Source: CAADGL01 sp964643885
GTDB lineage: Bacteria; Planctomycetota; Phycisphaerae; UBA1845; Fen-1342
Assembly: GCA_964643885.1 (NCBI GenBank)
Contig: CAZXUI010000023.1
Location: 1 to 53,540, forward strand
Reading direction: 5' to 3'
Length of the DNA: 53,540 nucleotides
The position numbers and the translations under genes are program-made. This document shows positions 34,451 through 42,696 of this stretch, one piece after another. Every line of letters starts with the position of its first letter. Position 1 is the first letter of the stretch. The notes beneath the pieces were generated by a model. That model had not been told where the DNA came from and searched no databases. It saw nothing but the letters and a program-made list of their open reading frames with translations.

Positions 34451-35835
34451 TACTTGCCCTCCACAATGGCACGGAGCTGCGCGATCTCAGGTCGGTCCGG
34501 GTTCCGTTCAGCAAACGTGGCCAGCAAACGGCGCGCGCGTTCCTGGTCGCCTCGCGACGCCGTGGTGCGGATCAACTCCGCGTCCAAAAACGCCCGCCAC
34601 TCGACGGGGTTTTGCTGTGTCAGGGACAGTCTGTCGATTACGGCGGCTGCGGTGTCGAATCTATCCAGTTGGCAGTGGAGATCGGCCAGTAGTAGGACGA
34701 GCGGAGCAGCTTCCGGGCCAGCAGCGGATTCGAGCGCGGCTTGCAACACCCCGACCGCTTCGAAGCGGCGACCCGCCGTAGCGTCGCCCCCTTGCGTGAG
34801 CAGGAGGGAAACGGCATCCATGCACGCGCTAATCCTCACCCGCTCCGGCCATCCCGTCTGCCCAGCAGCCCAGCGCGCGAGACGGAGGCGCGCGGGATCG
34901 TCGCCCTCACGCTCTAGCCAGCGCATGCCGTCGACGTACGCCTCCCAAGGCGCTATGGCACCACCGGTCGCCGCGACTTCCTTCGCGAGCGACGCCACCG
35001 GGTCGACTGAGTACTCGTCCGTGCGTCGTGATTCTGCCTCCAGCAACTGCATGCGCTTCCGCGCCGCAGAAACCCGCACTTCGTCGGGGTATTCCTGGAT
35101 GAAGCGACGCAGCCGGTCGATTGCTTCCCCAGTGCGGTGCGTGTTCTGCAGATCTTCGGCTGCGTACCACAGCGCGTTGCGGGCTGCATTCGTACCGGGA
35201 CACTCGCTCGCACACCGGTCCCAGCACGCGATGGCGCTGTCCCAATCGCCGAGTGCCCGGGAGACCCAGCCGGTCATCGCCAAAGCCTCGGCCCTGGCAT
35301 AATCGTTCCCGGCGAGTCCGGCGAGGTACTCGTACGCCGCGATAGCCTGGCGGAGACGTTGATCGGGAGGCCGGCCCAACCGCCCCCATTGTGGACGAAA
35401 CACCGGGCCGTTCTCGGTGAGCTCAAGCGCGGACGCCGACAGACTGAGCGGTGCGAGACACTCCGCTAACCGTTGTGCCACGCTGACCGAGGCCGGATCT
35501 GCCGGGGCAAACTCTCGCAGGAAGAGAGCGCACGCAGCCGCGGCCGCATCGTTGTGACCATACAGGCTCAGCGTGCAACTCATCATCGCGAGTCCGTCGC
35601 GGCGCGATGCACCTTCTTGCATTGTACGATTGACGGCGCCGTCGACCTGCTGGTGAACCTGCGCCGGGAACGAATCGAGCAATGCCTCGATCCAAGCCTG
35701 GTGTGGGGCCGCACCCTCTCCCAGAGACTCGTCGCCCGCAGCTCGCGCAGTCGCCGCGGAAACCATGATCGCGAGGATCGAAATACCAAGGGTCGAACGC
35801 TGGACCCGCAGCACCTTCAACTCGATCGTCAGCAT
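34450..35835 (-). CDS. Exported TPR-type protein upstream of RHS toxin
   Basis: 461 aa with a signal peptide (RSTLGISILAIMVSAATARA). The rest is helical, with TPR-like pairs around residues 180-290 (RAEALAMTGWVSRALGDWDS, ALWYAAEDLQNTHRTGEAID) and again near 380-450. Its stop shares one base with the RHS start, so the two are translated together; it may help export, anchor or fold the RHS protein, though this is inference. ATG 35835 is chosen because AGGAG lies seven bases upstream and it yields a proper signal peptide; the frame continues upstream to 36207 through sequence that looks non-coding. Confidence 0.8.
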   Translation of the reverse strand: MLTIELKVLRVQRSTLGISILAIMVSAATARAAGDESLGEGAAPHQAWIEALLDSFPAQVHQQVDGAVNRTMQEGASRRDGLAMMSCTLSLYGHNDAAAAACALFLREFAPADPASVSVAQRLAECLAPLSLSASALELTENGPVFRPQWGRLGRPPDQRLRQAIAAYEYLAGLAGNDYARAEALAMTGWVSRALGDWDSAIACWDRCASECPGTNAARNALWYAAEDLQNTHRTGEAIDRLRRFIQEYPDEVRVSAARKRMQLLEAESRRTDEYSVDPVASLAKEVAATGGAIAPWEAYVDGMRWLEREGDDPARLRLARWAAGQTGWPERVRISACMDAVSLLLTQGGDATAGRRFEAVGVLQAALESAAGPEAAPLVLLLADLHCQLDRFDTAAAVIDRLSLTQQNPVEWRAFLDAELIRTTASRGDQERARRLLATFAERNPDRPEIAQLRAIVEGK

Positions 35836-36196
35836 GATGGGCTCCTCTCGTTTGAGGACGGCAGGGGGTTCAGACGGATTGGAACGCGCCCGCTCCGCGT
35901 CGTCAACCCGGCGTTGCCTGAGCCGGGAAGAATTCTTGCGATCGTTGCGCCGTCTTAACATCTGGTGCGAACGTGAGTTACCGCTACGAACGTGTGGTCG
36001 TGACGTCCTTCGGGGGCAGAGAGTAGGCTGTCGCGAGCCGAATCTGCCACAGCCCTTCTTGACCAAACGAATACCGAACACCATGATGGCGCAGCCGTCG
36101 GAGAATCCGGCGCTCGCGGGATAGCTCGGCCAGCGACACGGCACGGATCCCGCCGTGCCTTCCCGCGTTTGTTGACGTTTCGGGACCGGAAACGGG
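35836..36196. promoter_or_regulatory. Divergent intergenic region between cargo and backbone
   Basis: 361 bases between the start of the minus-strand TPR-RHS-immunity operon and the next plus-strand island gene. Promoters for both must lie here. I found no consensus -35/-10 pair or strong dyad. Confidence 0.4.
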
Positions 36197-37201
36197 ATGC
36201 CGGCCATGCCAGATGCTCACCTTGATCGCACCGTCGATGAGCTGATCCAGACCGCCGTCGCCGCGCTCCTGCGCCGCGTACCCGAGCGATGGGAAGAGTA
36301 CCACGCGGACTCGCTGACGGCAACGGAGTCCAAGGCGCTCTTCCTGCTCGTGGCCGCGGGGATGGTCGAGCGGCGGACACGACTTCGAATCCGCCTGAAC
36401 AATCACCCGGTCGCAGTCGAGGCGACGGTCACGGCGACGGGCGAGTACGGCCTCGCGGAGGCGATGGAGCCGGTACTCGGGGCGATGTGGACGGACTGGA
36501 AGGACGCACTCGCCGCCTGGCGGAGCGGCGAAACTTGCGGCGCGCCCGCGACCATCACCGAGCACCTCAAGCCGGACGAGTGGCGGCTGACCGATCAAGG
36601 ACTGCTGGCCCGAACGGACTTGGACAACGGTGATGCGCAGGCGGCTCTCGATTTCGTGCTGCGGCGCGGGTTCTTCGACGGCAACCCTCGATTGATCCTG
36701 GAGCCAGGTGCTCCTCGAATCTCGCAGCGAGAGCCGGTCGCCGGCTCCGGCCGGCTGGTGACGATGCGGAAAGTGCAGGCGGACGGTCTGCCGCCGGCCA
36801 CGGTGAACGTCGGGAATTGGACGGAAGCGGCCAACGCATTTGAAGCAGTGTTTCAGAAGATCATGAAAAACGGCGGGCCGCCCCAGGCCAACGGCAACGG
36901 CCACGCTGTGCGTGAGGATGGCCAAGTCGAGACGGAGGTGGTTCACAGTTCCGCCGCCCCCACGCCTTCTTGGGATGAGCGCGTGGCGAAGTACCTGGCC
37001 GCGCGCCAGAAGCACCTCGACAAGATGCAGGACGCCTACCTGGCCGGTGATCGAGAACACGGCGACACCATCTACCGCGAGCACTTCACGCCCACCGTCA
37101 TCGCGCGCGCCCTCACTGGCGATGATGACGACCGCGGGTCCGTCTGCCGCACGCGGGCCTACAGGGATGGCGTGCAGGATTACGTCGTTCGAAGGCGATG
37201 A
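36197..37201 (+). CDS. Island protein of unknown function
   Basis: 334 aa, not recognised. The N-terminal 150 residues are helical and acidic (VDELIQTAVAALLRRVPERW, ALAAWRSGE); the middle has a short Gly/Asn-rich linker (NGGPPQANGNGH, near 230); the C-terminal 80 residues are a helical segment ending in basic residues. No signal peptide or catalytic motif. Several in-frame ATGs lie close together (36197, 36206), so the start is uncertain by a few codons. Its stop overlaps the ATG of the zinc-ribbon gene. It belongs to the plus-strand backbone of the island. Confidence 0.65.
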   Translation: MPAMPDAHLDRTVDELIQTAVAALLRRVPERWEEYHADSLTATESKALFLLVAAGMVERRTRLRIRLNNHPVAVEATVTATGEYGLAEAMEPVLGAMWTDWKDALAAWRSGETCGAPATITEHLKPDEWRLTDQGLLARTDLDNGDAQAALDFVLRRGFFDGNPRLILEPGAPRISQREPVAGSGRLVTMRKVQADGLPPATVNVGNWTEAANAFEAVFQKIMKNGGPPQANGNGHAVREDGQVETEVVHSSAAPTPSWDERVAKYLAARQKHLDKMQDAYLAGDREHGDTIYREHFTPTVIARALTGDDDDRGSVCRTRAYRDGVQDYVVRRR

Positions 37202-38004
37202 TGCGGCGCGCCCATCTCAACGGCCGGCTTCCCTGCCCAATCTGCGGGCACGTCTCACCCCGCAACGGGCTGCGTCGCGTCTGCTGCGACTGCGAAATCG
37301 AGGCCCTGTACGCCAGTTGGCACCGCCGGCTGCGCCGAGTCGGGGTCTGGTGCCGCCTGTGGCACGAGCTGATTAGGGGCGGCCGCCAATCGGTGCCGGC
37401 CTGCTGGCCGTACCCGGAGTTTCTGAGGGGTCCCCGCAAGCCGCCAATGGCGGGAATCACCGACGCGATCGCCAAGCGCAAGGAGCGATGCCCGGTTTGT
37501 GGGCAAGAGTTGATGATGACGTTCGGGCAGCCATACAAGCGATGTCCCTCGTGCGGGACGATGGTCGGGATGCTCTGCCCGGTTTGCGGCCAAGAGTCGA
37601 TAACGAGACCCACGACGGTGTTCGGGCAGCCCTACAAGCGCCCCGGCGGAAAGCTGCTGCGCTGCGCTTCGTGCGCAACACTGGTCGGGATGTGGCACTT
37701 CAGCAGGCCGCAACGAGTGGTGGTCGCCGCCGCGCCAGCGGGTCCCGCTGAGGACTCCGGGCCAGCGACGTACGCCCAGCAGTCCGATCACGCGGCTATG
37801 TACCCTGACGACAATGATGCCGTGCGCTGGGAAAACGGCATGACGGAGCACAACACGGCAACTGCCAATGGCAGGCCGTCCAACCTGGACCGCCGCCTGC
37901 CCAGCGCCGACCGCGAGAAGCTGCGTGAGGAAATCGCCTACTTCGCGGAGCATGGCCGCGTCCATCCCCGGGCGATGGAGCTTTTCGACCTTCGTCGCAG
38001 GTAG
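37198..38004 (+). CDS. Multi-zinc-ribbon protein with an internal duplication
   Basis: 268 aa with at least six CxxC-type clusters. The first (PCPICGH with CCDC) forms one zinc ribbon near residues 12-32. Then two related ribbons follow: CPVCGQELMMTFGQPYKRCP with CGTMVGM, and CPVCGQESITRPTTVFGQPY with CASCATLVGM. The shared FGQPYKR is preserved at DNA level (TTCGGGCAGCC then TACAAGCG), so the duplication is recent. The C-terminus is charged and helical (SADREKLREEIAYFAEHGRV). Such proteins usually bind nucleic acid or protein; function here unknown. The start overlaps the upstream stop by four bases. Confidence 0.75.
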   Translation: MMRRAHLNGRLPCPICGHVSPRNGLRRVCCDCEIEALYASWHRRLRRVGVWCRLWHELIRGGRQSVPACWPYPEFLRGPRKPPMAGITDAIAKRKERCPVCGQELMMTFGQPYKRCPSCGTMVGMLCPVCGQESITRPTTVFGQPYKRPGGKLLRCASCATLVGMWHFSRPQRVVVAAAPAGPAEDSGPATYAQQSDHAAMYPDDNDAVRWENGMTEHNTATANGRPSNLDRRLPSADREKLREEIAYFAEHGRVHPRAMELFDLRRR

Positions 38005-38238
38005 CCGCGTTGCGCGCAACCGTTGCAGTGCCCCAAGCGCAACGGCGCTCCCTCCGTGCGAGAAATCTCTCCCGCGTAACCACCGCGAAAACGGTCGATT
38101 GCGGTCGTCCCGCCTGCGCTGGCTGCCATCGCTGCGCCGTTGCGTCCGCAACCCAGCCGTACCTATAGGCCCGCACGGCGTCGCTGGTGATCGCCGTACT
38201 GCCCGGGCCGCCGGCCGGAAAGGCGAAAGGATGCGCCA
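38005..38238. other. Intergenic region before the excisionase-like gene
   Basis: 234 bases without a gene. AAAGGA lies ten bases before the next ATG and is its probable ribosome site; a weak TATAGG occurs near 38165. Nothing else recognised. Confidence 0.35.
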
Positions 38239-38490
38239 ATGTTGTCGAGCCAGGATGAGCCGAACGGAAACATCACGTTGGACAACTCGAACGCCGCCGA
38301 TGCGACGCGCAGGCTGGCGCTTCGCCCCAAGGATGCCGCGGTCGCGCTCGGGATTGGCGAGCGGCTTCTGTGGAGCTGGACCAACCAGAATCGCATTCCT
38401 CACGTCCGCATCGGCAAGGCAGTTCTGTATCCACTCGCCGAGCTCCAGCGCTGGCTCGCCGAACAGGCGGCCAAGGGGGCGCGGCGATGA
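38239..38490 (+). CDS. Excisionase-like helix-turn-helix protein
   Basis: 83 aa. LRPKDAAVALGIGERLLWSW, followed by RIPHVRIGKAVLYPLAELQRWL, is the winged helix-turn-helix pattern of AlpA/excisionase (HTH_17) proteins: helix, recognition helix, then a basic wing that contacts DNA. In islands of this kind the protein directs excision by the integrase or activates island genes. Its stop overlaps the ATG of the primase-like gene (ATGA), so the two are coupled. Confidence 0.85.
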   Translation: MLSSQDEPNGNITLDNSNAADATRRLALRPKDAAVALGIGERLLWSWTNQNRIPHVRIGKAVLYPLAELQRWLAEQAAKGARR

Positions 38491-40838
38491 CCCCCGTCGA
38501 TCTTGTGCTTTCACGGCTGACGAAGCCGAAAAAGGTCGGCGCTGGCTGGGTCGCGCGCTGCCCGGCCCACGATGACGAGCGGCCGAGTTTGTCGATTTCG
38601 GAGGGCGACGACGGCCGGGCGCTCGTGCATTGCCACGCCGGTTGCACGCCCGATGCGATTGTCCAGGCGATGGGACTGACGCTCCGCGACCTGATGCCCG
38701 AGCGTGAGCCTCCGCGGGCGTCACCGTCACCAAAACCCCCGGTGCCGCAGAAGAACGCAGGTTCTGGTGACGGTGACGCACCGAAGGTGTTCGCGACCGC
38801 CGCCGAAGCCGTTGCGGAACTCGATCGCCGAAACGGGTCGCACGACGCCCGGTGGGTCTATCAGGCAGTCGATTGCACTCCTCTCGGCGTCATCGTGCGC
38901 TGGAACCGGCCCGGAGGCCGGAAAGACATTCGCCCCGTCAGTCGGACGCCGGCGGGCTGGATCATCGGCGGCATGCCAGCCCCGAGGCCGCTCTATAAGC
39001 TGCCGATGCTCAGCGATGCCCAGCGGGTCTTCGTCACTGAGGGCGAAAAGGCGGCCGAAGCAGTGATCTCGTTGGGGCTCATGGCGACGACGTCGCCGCA
39101 CGGATCGCAGAGTGCTGGATCAGCCGATTGGTCGCCGTTGGCCGGCAAGGAGATCGTGATATTGCCGGACAACGATACGGCCGGCCGCAAGTACGCATCG
39201 GACGTGATCAACCTGCTCGCCAAGTTGTCGCCCGCGCCGACGGTTAAAGTTCTGGAACTTGATGACCTTCCTCCCGGCGGCGACGCGTTCGATTTCATTG
39301 AGTCGTACCGCAGCGCGGGGGTGCTGACTGACAAACAGGTGAGAGCACACCTCGAAATATGGGCCGACCGCATCGCACCGGTCGAAACCGACGCGTCCGT
39401 GCCGGATAGTGAGAAATTCCAGCCGTTCCCCGTGAGCGTGCTGCCCGAGCCGCTGTGCTCGTTCGTCGCGAGTTCCGCCACGGCAATAGGCTGCGACGCC
39501 TCGTACATTGCACTACCGCTGCTCGCCGCGCTCGCGGCCGCGATCGGCAATACGCGACGAATTCAGCTGAAGCGAGGCTGGTCCGAGCCGGCAATCGTGT
39601 GGGCGGTAATCGTCGGCGAGAGCGGCACGCAGAAGACGCCGGCCTTTCGCCTGGTGCTTCAGCCGCTTCGCGATCTCCAGGCCAGAGCGATGAAGGCGCA
39701 CGCGGCGGCCCTCGATACACATGAGGCTGAGCTCCTGCGGTTCGAGAAACGGCTCGCAGAGTGGAAGCGGAGCAAGAGCAATACCGATCCGCCGAGCAAG
39801 CCCGAGCCGCCGGCAGCCGCGCGGATGATCGTTAGCGACACGACAGTCGAGGCCCTGGCTCCAATCCTGCTGGCCAACCCGCGCGGCGTGCTGCTCGCGC
39901 GAGATGAAATTGGCGGCTGGCTGGGATCATTCGACCGATACTCCGGCGGCAAGGGCGGCGCGGATGAGGCGCACTGGCTGAGCATGCACGGCGGCGAATG
40001 CCTCGTCGTGGACCGCAAAACGGGCACGCCGCGGACCATCTACATTCCCTCCGCGGCTGTCAGCGTCACCGGCGGAATCCAGCCCGGGATTCTGAACCGC
40101 GCGCTCGGCGCTGAGCATCGGGAATCCGGCCTCCTCGCCCGCCTGCTGCTGGCGATGCCGCCGCGACGTGCGAAGCAATGGACGGAAGCGGAGATCTCTC
40201 CGCTCACGGAGGCGGCCCTCCTGGCCATCTTCGAGCGCCTGTACGAATTGGACTTCGTCCGGGACGCCGATGGAGACGCGCATCCGATCACGCTGCCGCT
40301 ATCGCCGGCGGGCAAGGCCGCGTGGATCAAGTTCTACAACGAGCATGGCCGGGAGCAGGCGGACCTGACGGGCGACCTTTCGGCCGCGTGGTCGAAACTG
40401 GAAGGCTATGCGGCGCGGCTTGCGCTCGTGATTCACTGCGTCCGCTGGGCAGCGGAGGACCCGACGCTCATGGTCGCGGACGAGGTTGACGAACAGAGTG
40501 TTGGAACCGGAATCGCGCTATCGCGATGGTTCGGACACGAAGCACGCCGTGTCTACTCGATTCTCGCGGAAGACGATGAGGCCCGTGATCGTCGGCGACT
40601 CGCCGAGTGGATCGAGCGGCGCGGCGGCGGCGTCACGCTCCGCGAGCTCACGCATGGCGTCCGACAGTTCCGTGGCGATACCAACGCGGCACGCGCGGCG
40701 CTCGACGACCTCGTCAAGGCGGGTATCGGCCGGTGGACCCAACCGGCGCCAGGTTCCGCGGGTGGGCGGCCATCGCCGCGTTTTGAGCTGACGGCCCAAT
40801 CGACAACGGCAGGCAGCGCCGCGACAGCGCCCCGATAG
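38487..40838 (+). CDS. CHC2/TOPRIM/DUF3987 replication-type protein
   Basis: 783 aa. N-terminal CHC2-type zinc finger: RCPAHDDERPSLSI (Cys25, His28) and HCHAGC (Cys49, Cys53). TOPRIM domain: FVTEGEKAAEA (Glu185) and VILPDNDTAG (Asp228, Asp230). C-terminal DUF3987 ATPase-like domain with GESGTQKT (377-384) as Walker A and LLARDEIGGW as Walker B. This is the primase-helicase type protein common in integrative elements and satellites, probably used to replicate the excised island. ATG 38487 overlaps the excisionase stop. The linker at about residues 78-97 is encoded by a long inverted repeat. Confidence 0.9.
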   Translation: MTPVDLVLSRLTKPKKVGAGWVARCPAHDDERPSLSISEGDDGRALVHCHAGCTPDAIVQAMGLTLRDLMPEREPPRASPSPKPPVPQKNAGSGDGDAPKVFATAAEAVAELDRRNGSHDARWVYQAVDCTPLGVIVRWNRPGGRKDIRPVSRTPAGWIIGGMPAPRPLYKLPMLSDAQRVFVTEGEKAAEAVISLGLMATTSPHGSQSAGSADWSPLAGKEIVILPDNDTAGRKYASDVINLLAKLSPAPTVKVLELDDLPPGGDAFDFIESYRSAGVLTDKQVRAHLEIWADRIAPVETDASVPDSEKFQPFPVSVLPEPLCSFVASSATAIGCDASYIALPLLAALAAAIGNTRRIQLKRGWSEPAIVWAVIVGESGTQKTPAFRLVLQPLRDLQARAMKAHAAALDTHEAELLRFEKRLAEWKRSKSNTDPPSKPEPPAAARMIVSDTTVEALAPILLANPRGVLLARDEIGGWLGSFDRYSGGKGGADEAHWLSMHGGECLVVDRKTGTPRTIYIPSAAVSVTGGIQPGILNRALGAEHRESGLLARLLLAMPPRRAKQWTEAEISPLTEAALLAIFERLYELDFVRDADGDAHPITLPLSPAGKAAWIKFYNEHGREQADLTGDLSAAWSKLEGYAARLALVIHCVRWAAEDPTLMVADEVDEQSVGTGIALSRWFGHEARRVYSILAEDDEARDRRRLAEWIERRGGGVTLRELTHGVRQFRGDTNAARAALDDLVKAGIGRWTQPAPGSAGGRPSPRFELTAQSTTAGSAATAPR
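38718..38779. repeat. 20-bp inverted repeat within the primase-like gene
   Basis: Arms GCGTCACCGTCACCAAAACC (38718-38737) and 38760-38779 are complementary at 19 of 20 positions around a 22-base loop. It encodes the Pro/Gly-rich linker after the zinc finger. The right arm nearly matches that of the repeat at 24252-24321. Confidence 0.75.
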
Positions 40839-40844
40839 CGCCGC

Positions 40845-40850
40845 TTGACA
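40845..40850 (+). promoter_or_regulatory. Candidate -35 box before the XRE gene
   Basis: A consensus TTGACA stands 30 bases before the XRE ATG; at 17-18 bp spacing the -10 would be a poor match (CACTGT). If real, the transcript would start at or just before the ATG, giving a leaderless message. Confidence 0.35.
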
Positions 40851-40880
40851 TGTAGCGCCGCCGGGGCCACTGTCGAGAGC

Positions 40881-41099
40881 ATGAGAAATGAACGAACGTT
40901 TGCGGACTTGATCCGGGCGACCACGGAGGCGCGCGGCCTCACGGCCTACGCGCTCGCTCGGGATAGCGGCGTGAATTCGGCCGTGGTCGGCCGGTTCCTG
41001 AAGGGACAGCGGGACGTGACGCTGACCACGGCGGAGAAGATGTGCCGGGCGCTCGGGCTGGAGTTGCGGCCCGCGCGGCGGCGGAAGAGAGGACGGTGA
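40881..41099 (+). CDS. XRE-family transcriptional regulator
   Basis: 72 aa, a single Cro/CI-type helix-turn-helix: FADLIRATTEARGLTAYALA, then RDSGVNSAVVGRFLKGQRDV (recognition helix) and LTTAEKMCRALGLEL, with a basic tail (RPARRRKRGR). It probably controls the integrase operon, being four bases upstream of the integrase start. ATG 40881 gives the normal family N-terminus; a longer frame from 40845 is in the promoter region. No ribosome site is evident (preceding bases CGAGAGC), consistent with a leaderless message. Confidence 0.85.
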   Translation: MRNERTFADLIRATTEARGLTAYALARDSGVNSAVVGRFLKGQRDVTLTTAEKMCRALGLELRPARRRKRGR

Positions 41100-41103
41100 A
41101 CGG

Positions 41104-42696
41104 ATGGCTCGAAAGCGACGCAGTCATAGGCAGGGAACGCTGTTCAAGCGCCACGGACGCGGCGTCTGGGTCGCCCAATGGCACGACCACGCCGGCAAGC
41201 GGATGTTCCGCTCGACGGGCACGACCGATCGCGCGGTGGCCGAGCGCATTCTCACGAAGTATGTTGCCGACGCGGCCCTGCGGCGTGAGGGCGTGATCGA
41301 TCCGCGCGCGGATAGTTTCGCCATCGCTGAGCGCCGCCCGCTTGCCGAGCACATTGCGGATTGGGAGGCGCATCTGACGGCGAAGGGCGTCACCGCTAAG
41401 CAGGTCGGTCACGTGAAGAAGCGCGTCGAGACCATCGTCGCGAAGATCGGGGCGACGCGGGTTAGCGAGCTCACGCCGTCGGCGGTGCAGGCGGCGATCG
41501 GCGAATTCCGGAAGGAGAAGAGCCTCCAGACCTGTCAGCACTACCTGCGCGCTATCAAGCAGTTCTCGCGCTGGCTCGAACGCGACGGCCGCGTCCGCGA
41601 CGACGCGCTGGCCCACCTGACGGGCTTCAACGCCGCGACGGATCGGCGCTACGAACGCCGTGCCCTGGATGCCGACGAGCTGGGATGGCTCGTACGAACC
41701 ACCGAGACCGCACCGCAGTGGCGGCACAGCCTCAGCGGCGCGGACCGCGCGATGATCTATCGCGTTGCGGCAGGCACGGGGTTCCGCGTGGGCGAGCTCG
41801 CGAGCCTCACGCCGACGCATTTCAACCTCGACGCGGACCCGCCCGCGATCGCGCTCGACGCGAAGCGCAGTAAGCGCCGCAAGGCGGACGTCCAACCCAT
41901 CCGCTCCGAGCTGGCGACAGCCCTGCGATCGTGGCTCAAGGGCAAGGACGCGACGGTGCCGGTCTGGCCGGGCTGGTGGCGCGACCAGGCGGCCGAAATG
42001 ATCCGGGCTGACCTGCGGCGCGCGAAGGCGCGTTGGATTCGAGAGACGCAAACCCGGAAGGAGCGCCGCCAGCGGCTGGAGTCCGAGTTCCTGGCGGTCG
42101 TCGATGCGGCCGGCCGCGTCGCCGACTTTCATTCGCTGCGCGTGAGCTACATCACGCTGCTGGTGAAGAGCGGTGTTTCAGTGAAGGTCGCCCAGGAGCT
42201 TGCCCGCCACTCGACGCCTACGTTGACGCTCGGCATCTACACGAAGCTCGGCGTCCACGACCTGACCGGAGCGCTAACGGCGTTGCCGAATCTGGTGCCG
42301 CCTTCACCGGCCACGGAGCCGCAGAGAGTGGCAATGCGAGCGACCGGCACGGACCACGGCCGAGCGGAACACGCCGACCAGCAGCCGGCCGCCAGCGCCG
42401 CCGAATCGGCAGATTCCGCCAACCGCAGCGCGCTGCAAAGGTGCAGGCAAAAGGAGCGCGAAACGCCGCGAACCGGCGCGGCGTCGCGCAACGTCGCCAG
42501 CGCAACGGGCGCTCCGGCCGACGCGCGTAACTCTTTGACTCACGCGGAGAAACGCGAACACGGGCGACGTCGTGCGGCAGGATGCGAGAAAGCCACCGCG
42601 GGGACTCGAACCCCGAACCTGCGGTTTACAAAACCGCTGCTCTGCCAATTGAGCTACGGTGGCGCGGCGGCTCGTGCGGAGCCCTGCCTAGAATAG
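41104..42696 (+). CDS. int: Tyrosine recombinase (island integrase), tail replaced at attR
   Basis: 530 aa as integrated. Arm- and core-binding domains (residues 1-185) precede the catalytic domain: Arg228 (GTGFRVGELASL), basic beta-hairpin Lys257-260, His343-x-x-Arg346 (DFHSLR), His369 (ARHSTPTLTLG) and nucleophile Tyr379 (GIYTKL). All are intact. A long, disordered stretch (390-495) follows. From residue 497 the frame runs antisense through the tRNA-Thr gene (ATAGTRTPNLRFTK) and stops 33 bases beyond it. The last 20 residues come from host sequence; the original tail lies at 24044-24349. It begins four bases after the XRE stop codon and is likely co-transcribed. Confidence 0.92.
   Translation: MARKRRSHRQGTLFKRHGRGVWVAQWHDHAGKRMFRSTGTTDRAVAERILTKYVADAALRREGVIDPRADSFAIAERRPLAEHIADWEAHLTAKGVTAKQVGHVKKRVETIVAKIGATRVSELTPSAVQAAIGEFRKEKSLQTCQHYLRAIKQFSRWLERDGRVRDDALAHLTGFNAATDRRYERRALDADELGWLVRTTETAPQWRHSLSGADRAMIYRVAAGTGFRVGELASLTPTHFNLDADPPAIALDAKRSKRRKADVQPIRSELATALRSWLKGKDATVPVWPGWWRDQAAEMIRADLRRAKARWIRETQTRKERRQRLESEFLAVVDAAGRVADFHSLRVSYITLLVKSGVSVKVAQELARHSTPTLTLGIYTKLGVHDLTGALTALPNLVPPSPATEPQRVAMRATGTDHGRAEHADQQPAASAAESADSANRSALQRCRQKERETPRTGAASRNVASATGAPADARNSLTHAEKREHGRRRAAGCEKATAGTRTPNLRFTKPLLCQLSYGGAAARAEPCLE
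42591..42633 (-). repeat. attR: island copy of tRNA-Thr 3' half
   Basis: Matches 24001-24043 in 39 of 43 positions; the identity segment 42617-42633 covers the anticodon loop to variable loop. The island supplies this 3' half and so restores a complete tRNA gene after integration. Confidence 0.9.
42592..42663 (-). tRNA. tRNA-Thr (anticodon UGU)
   Basis: On the minus strand the 72-base gene folds into a full cloverleaf: acceptor GCCACCG/CGGTGGC, D stem GCTC/GAGC, anticodon stem GCGGT/ACCGC with loop TTTGTAA (anticodon TGT), T stem CGGGG/CCCCG with loop TTCGAGT. CCA is not encoded. The 3' half comes from the island; the 5' half is the host's. Confidence 0.95.

Larger units (their letters stand above)
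24001..42633 (+). mobile_element. 18.6-kb integrative island in tRNA-Thr(UGU)
   Basis: The island is bounded by a 43-bp imperfect direct repeat of the tRNA-Thr 3' half: 24001-24043 (displaced copy) and 42591-42633 (inside the intact tRNA gene). It carries a tyrosine recombinase beside the tRNA, an excisionase-like HTH protein, a primase/DUF3987 replication-type protein and an XRE regulator, all on the plus strand, and a reverse-oriented RHS toxin cargo. No conjugation, capsid or terminase gene is recognised, so it is a non-conjugative integrative element or a mobilisable satellite. The two ends read in the same frame across the repeat, which is described separately. Confidence 0.9.

Noticed and set aside
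24001..42633. The island as a prophage
   Set aside because: No capsid, portal, terminase, tail or lysis gene was recognised; integrase, excisionase and primase-like genes alone fit an integrative element or satellite.
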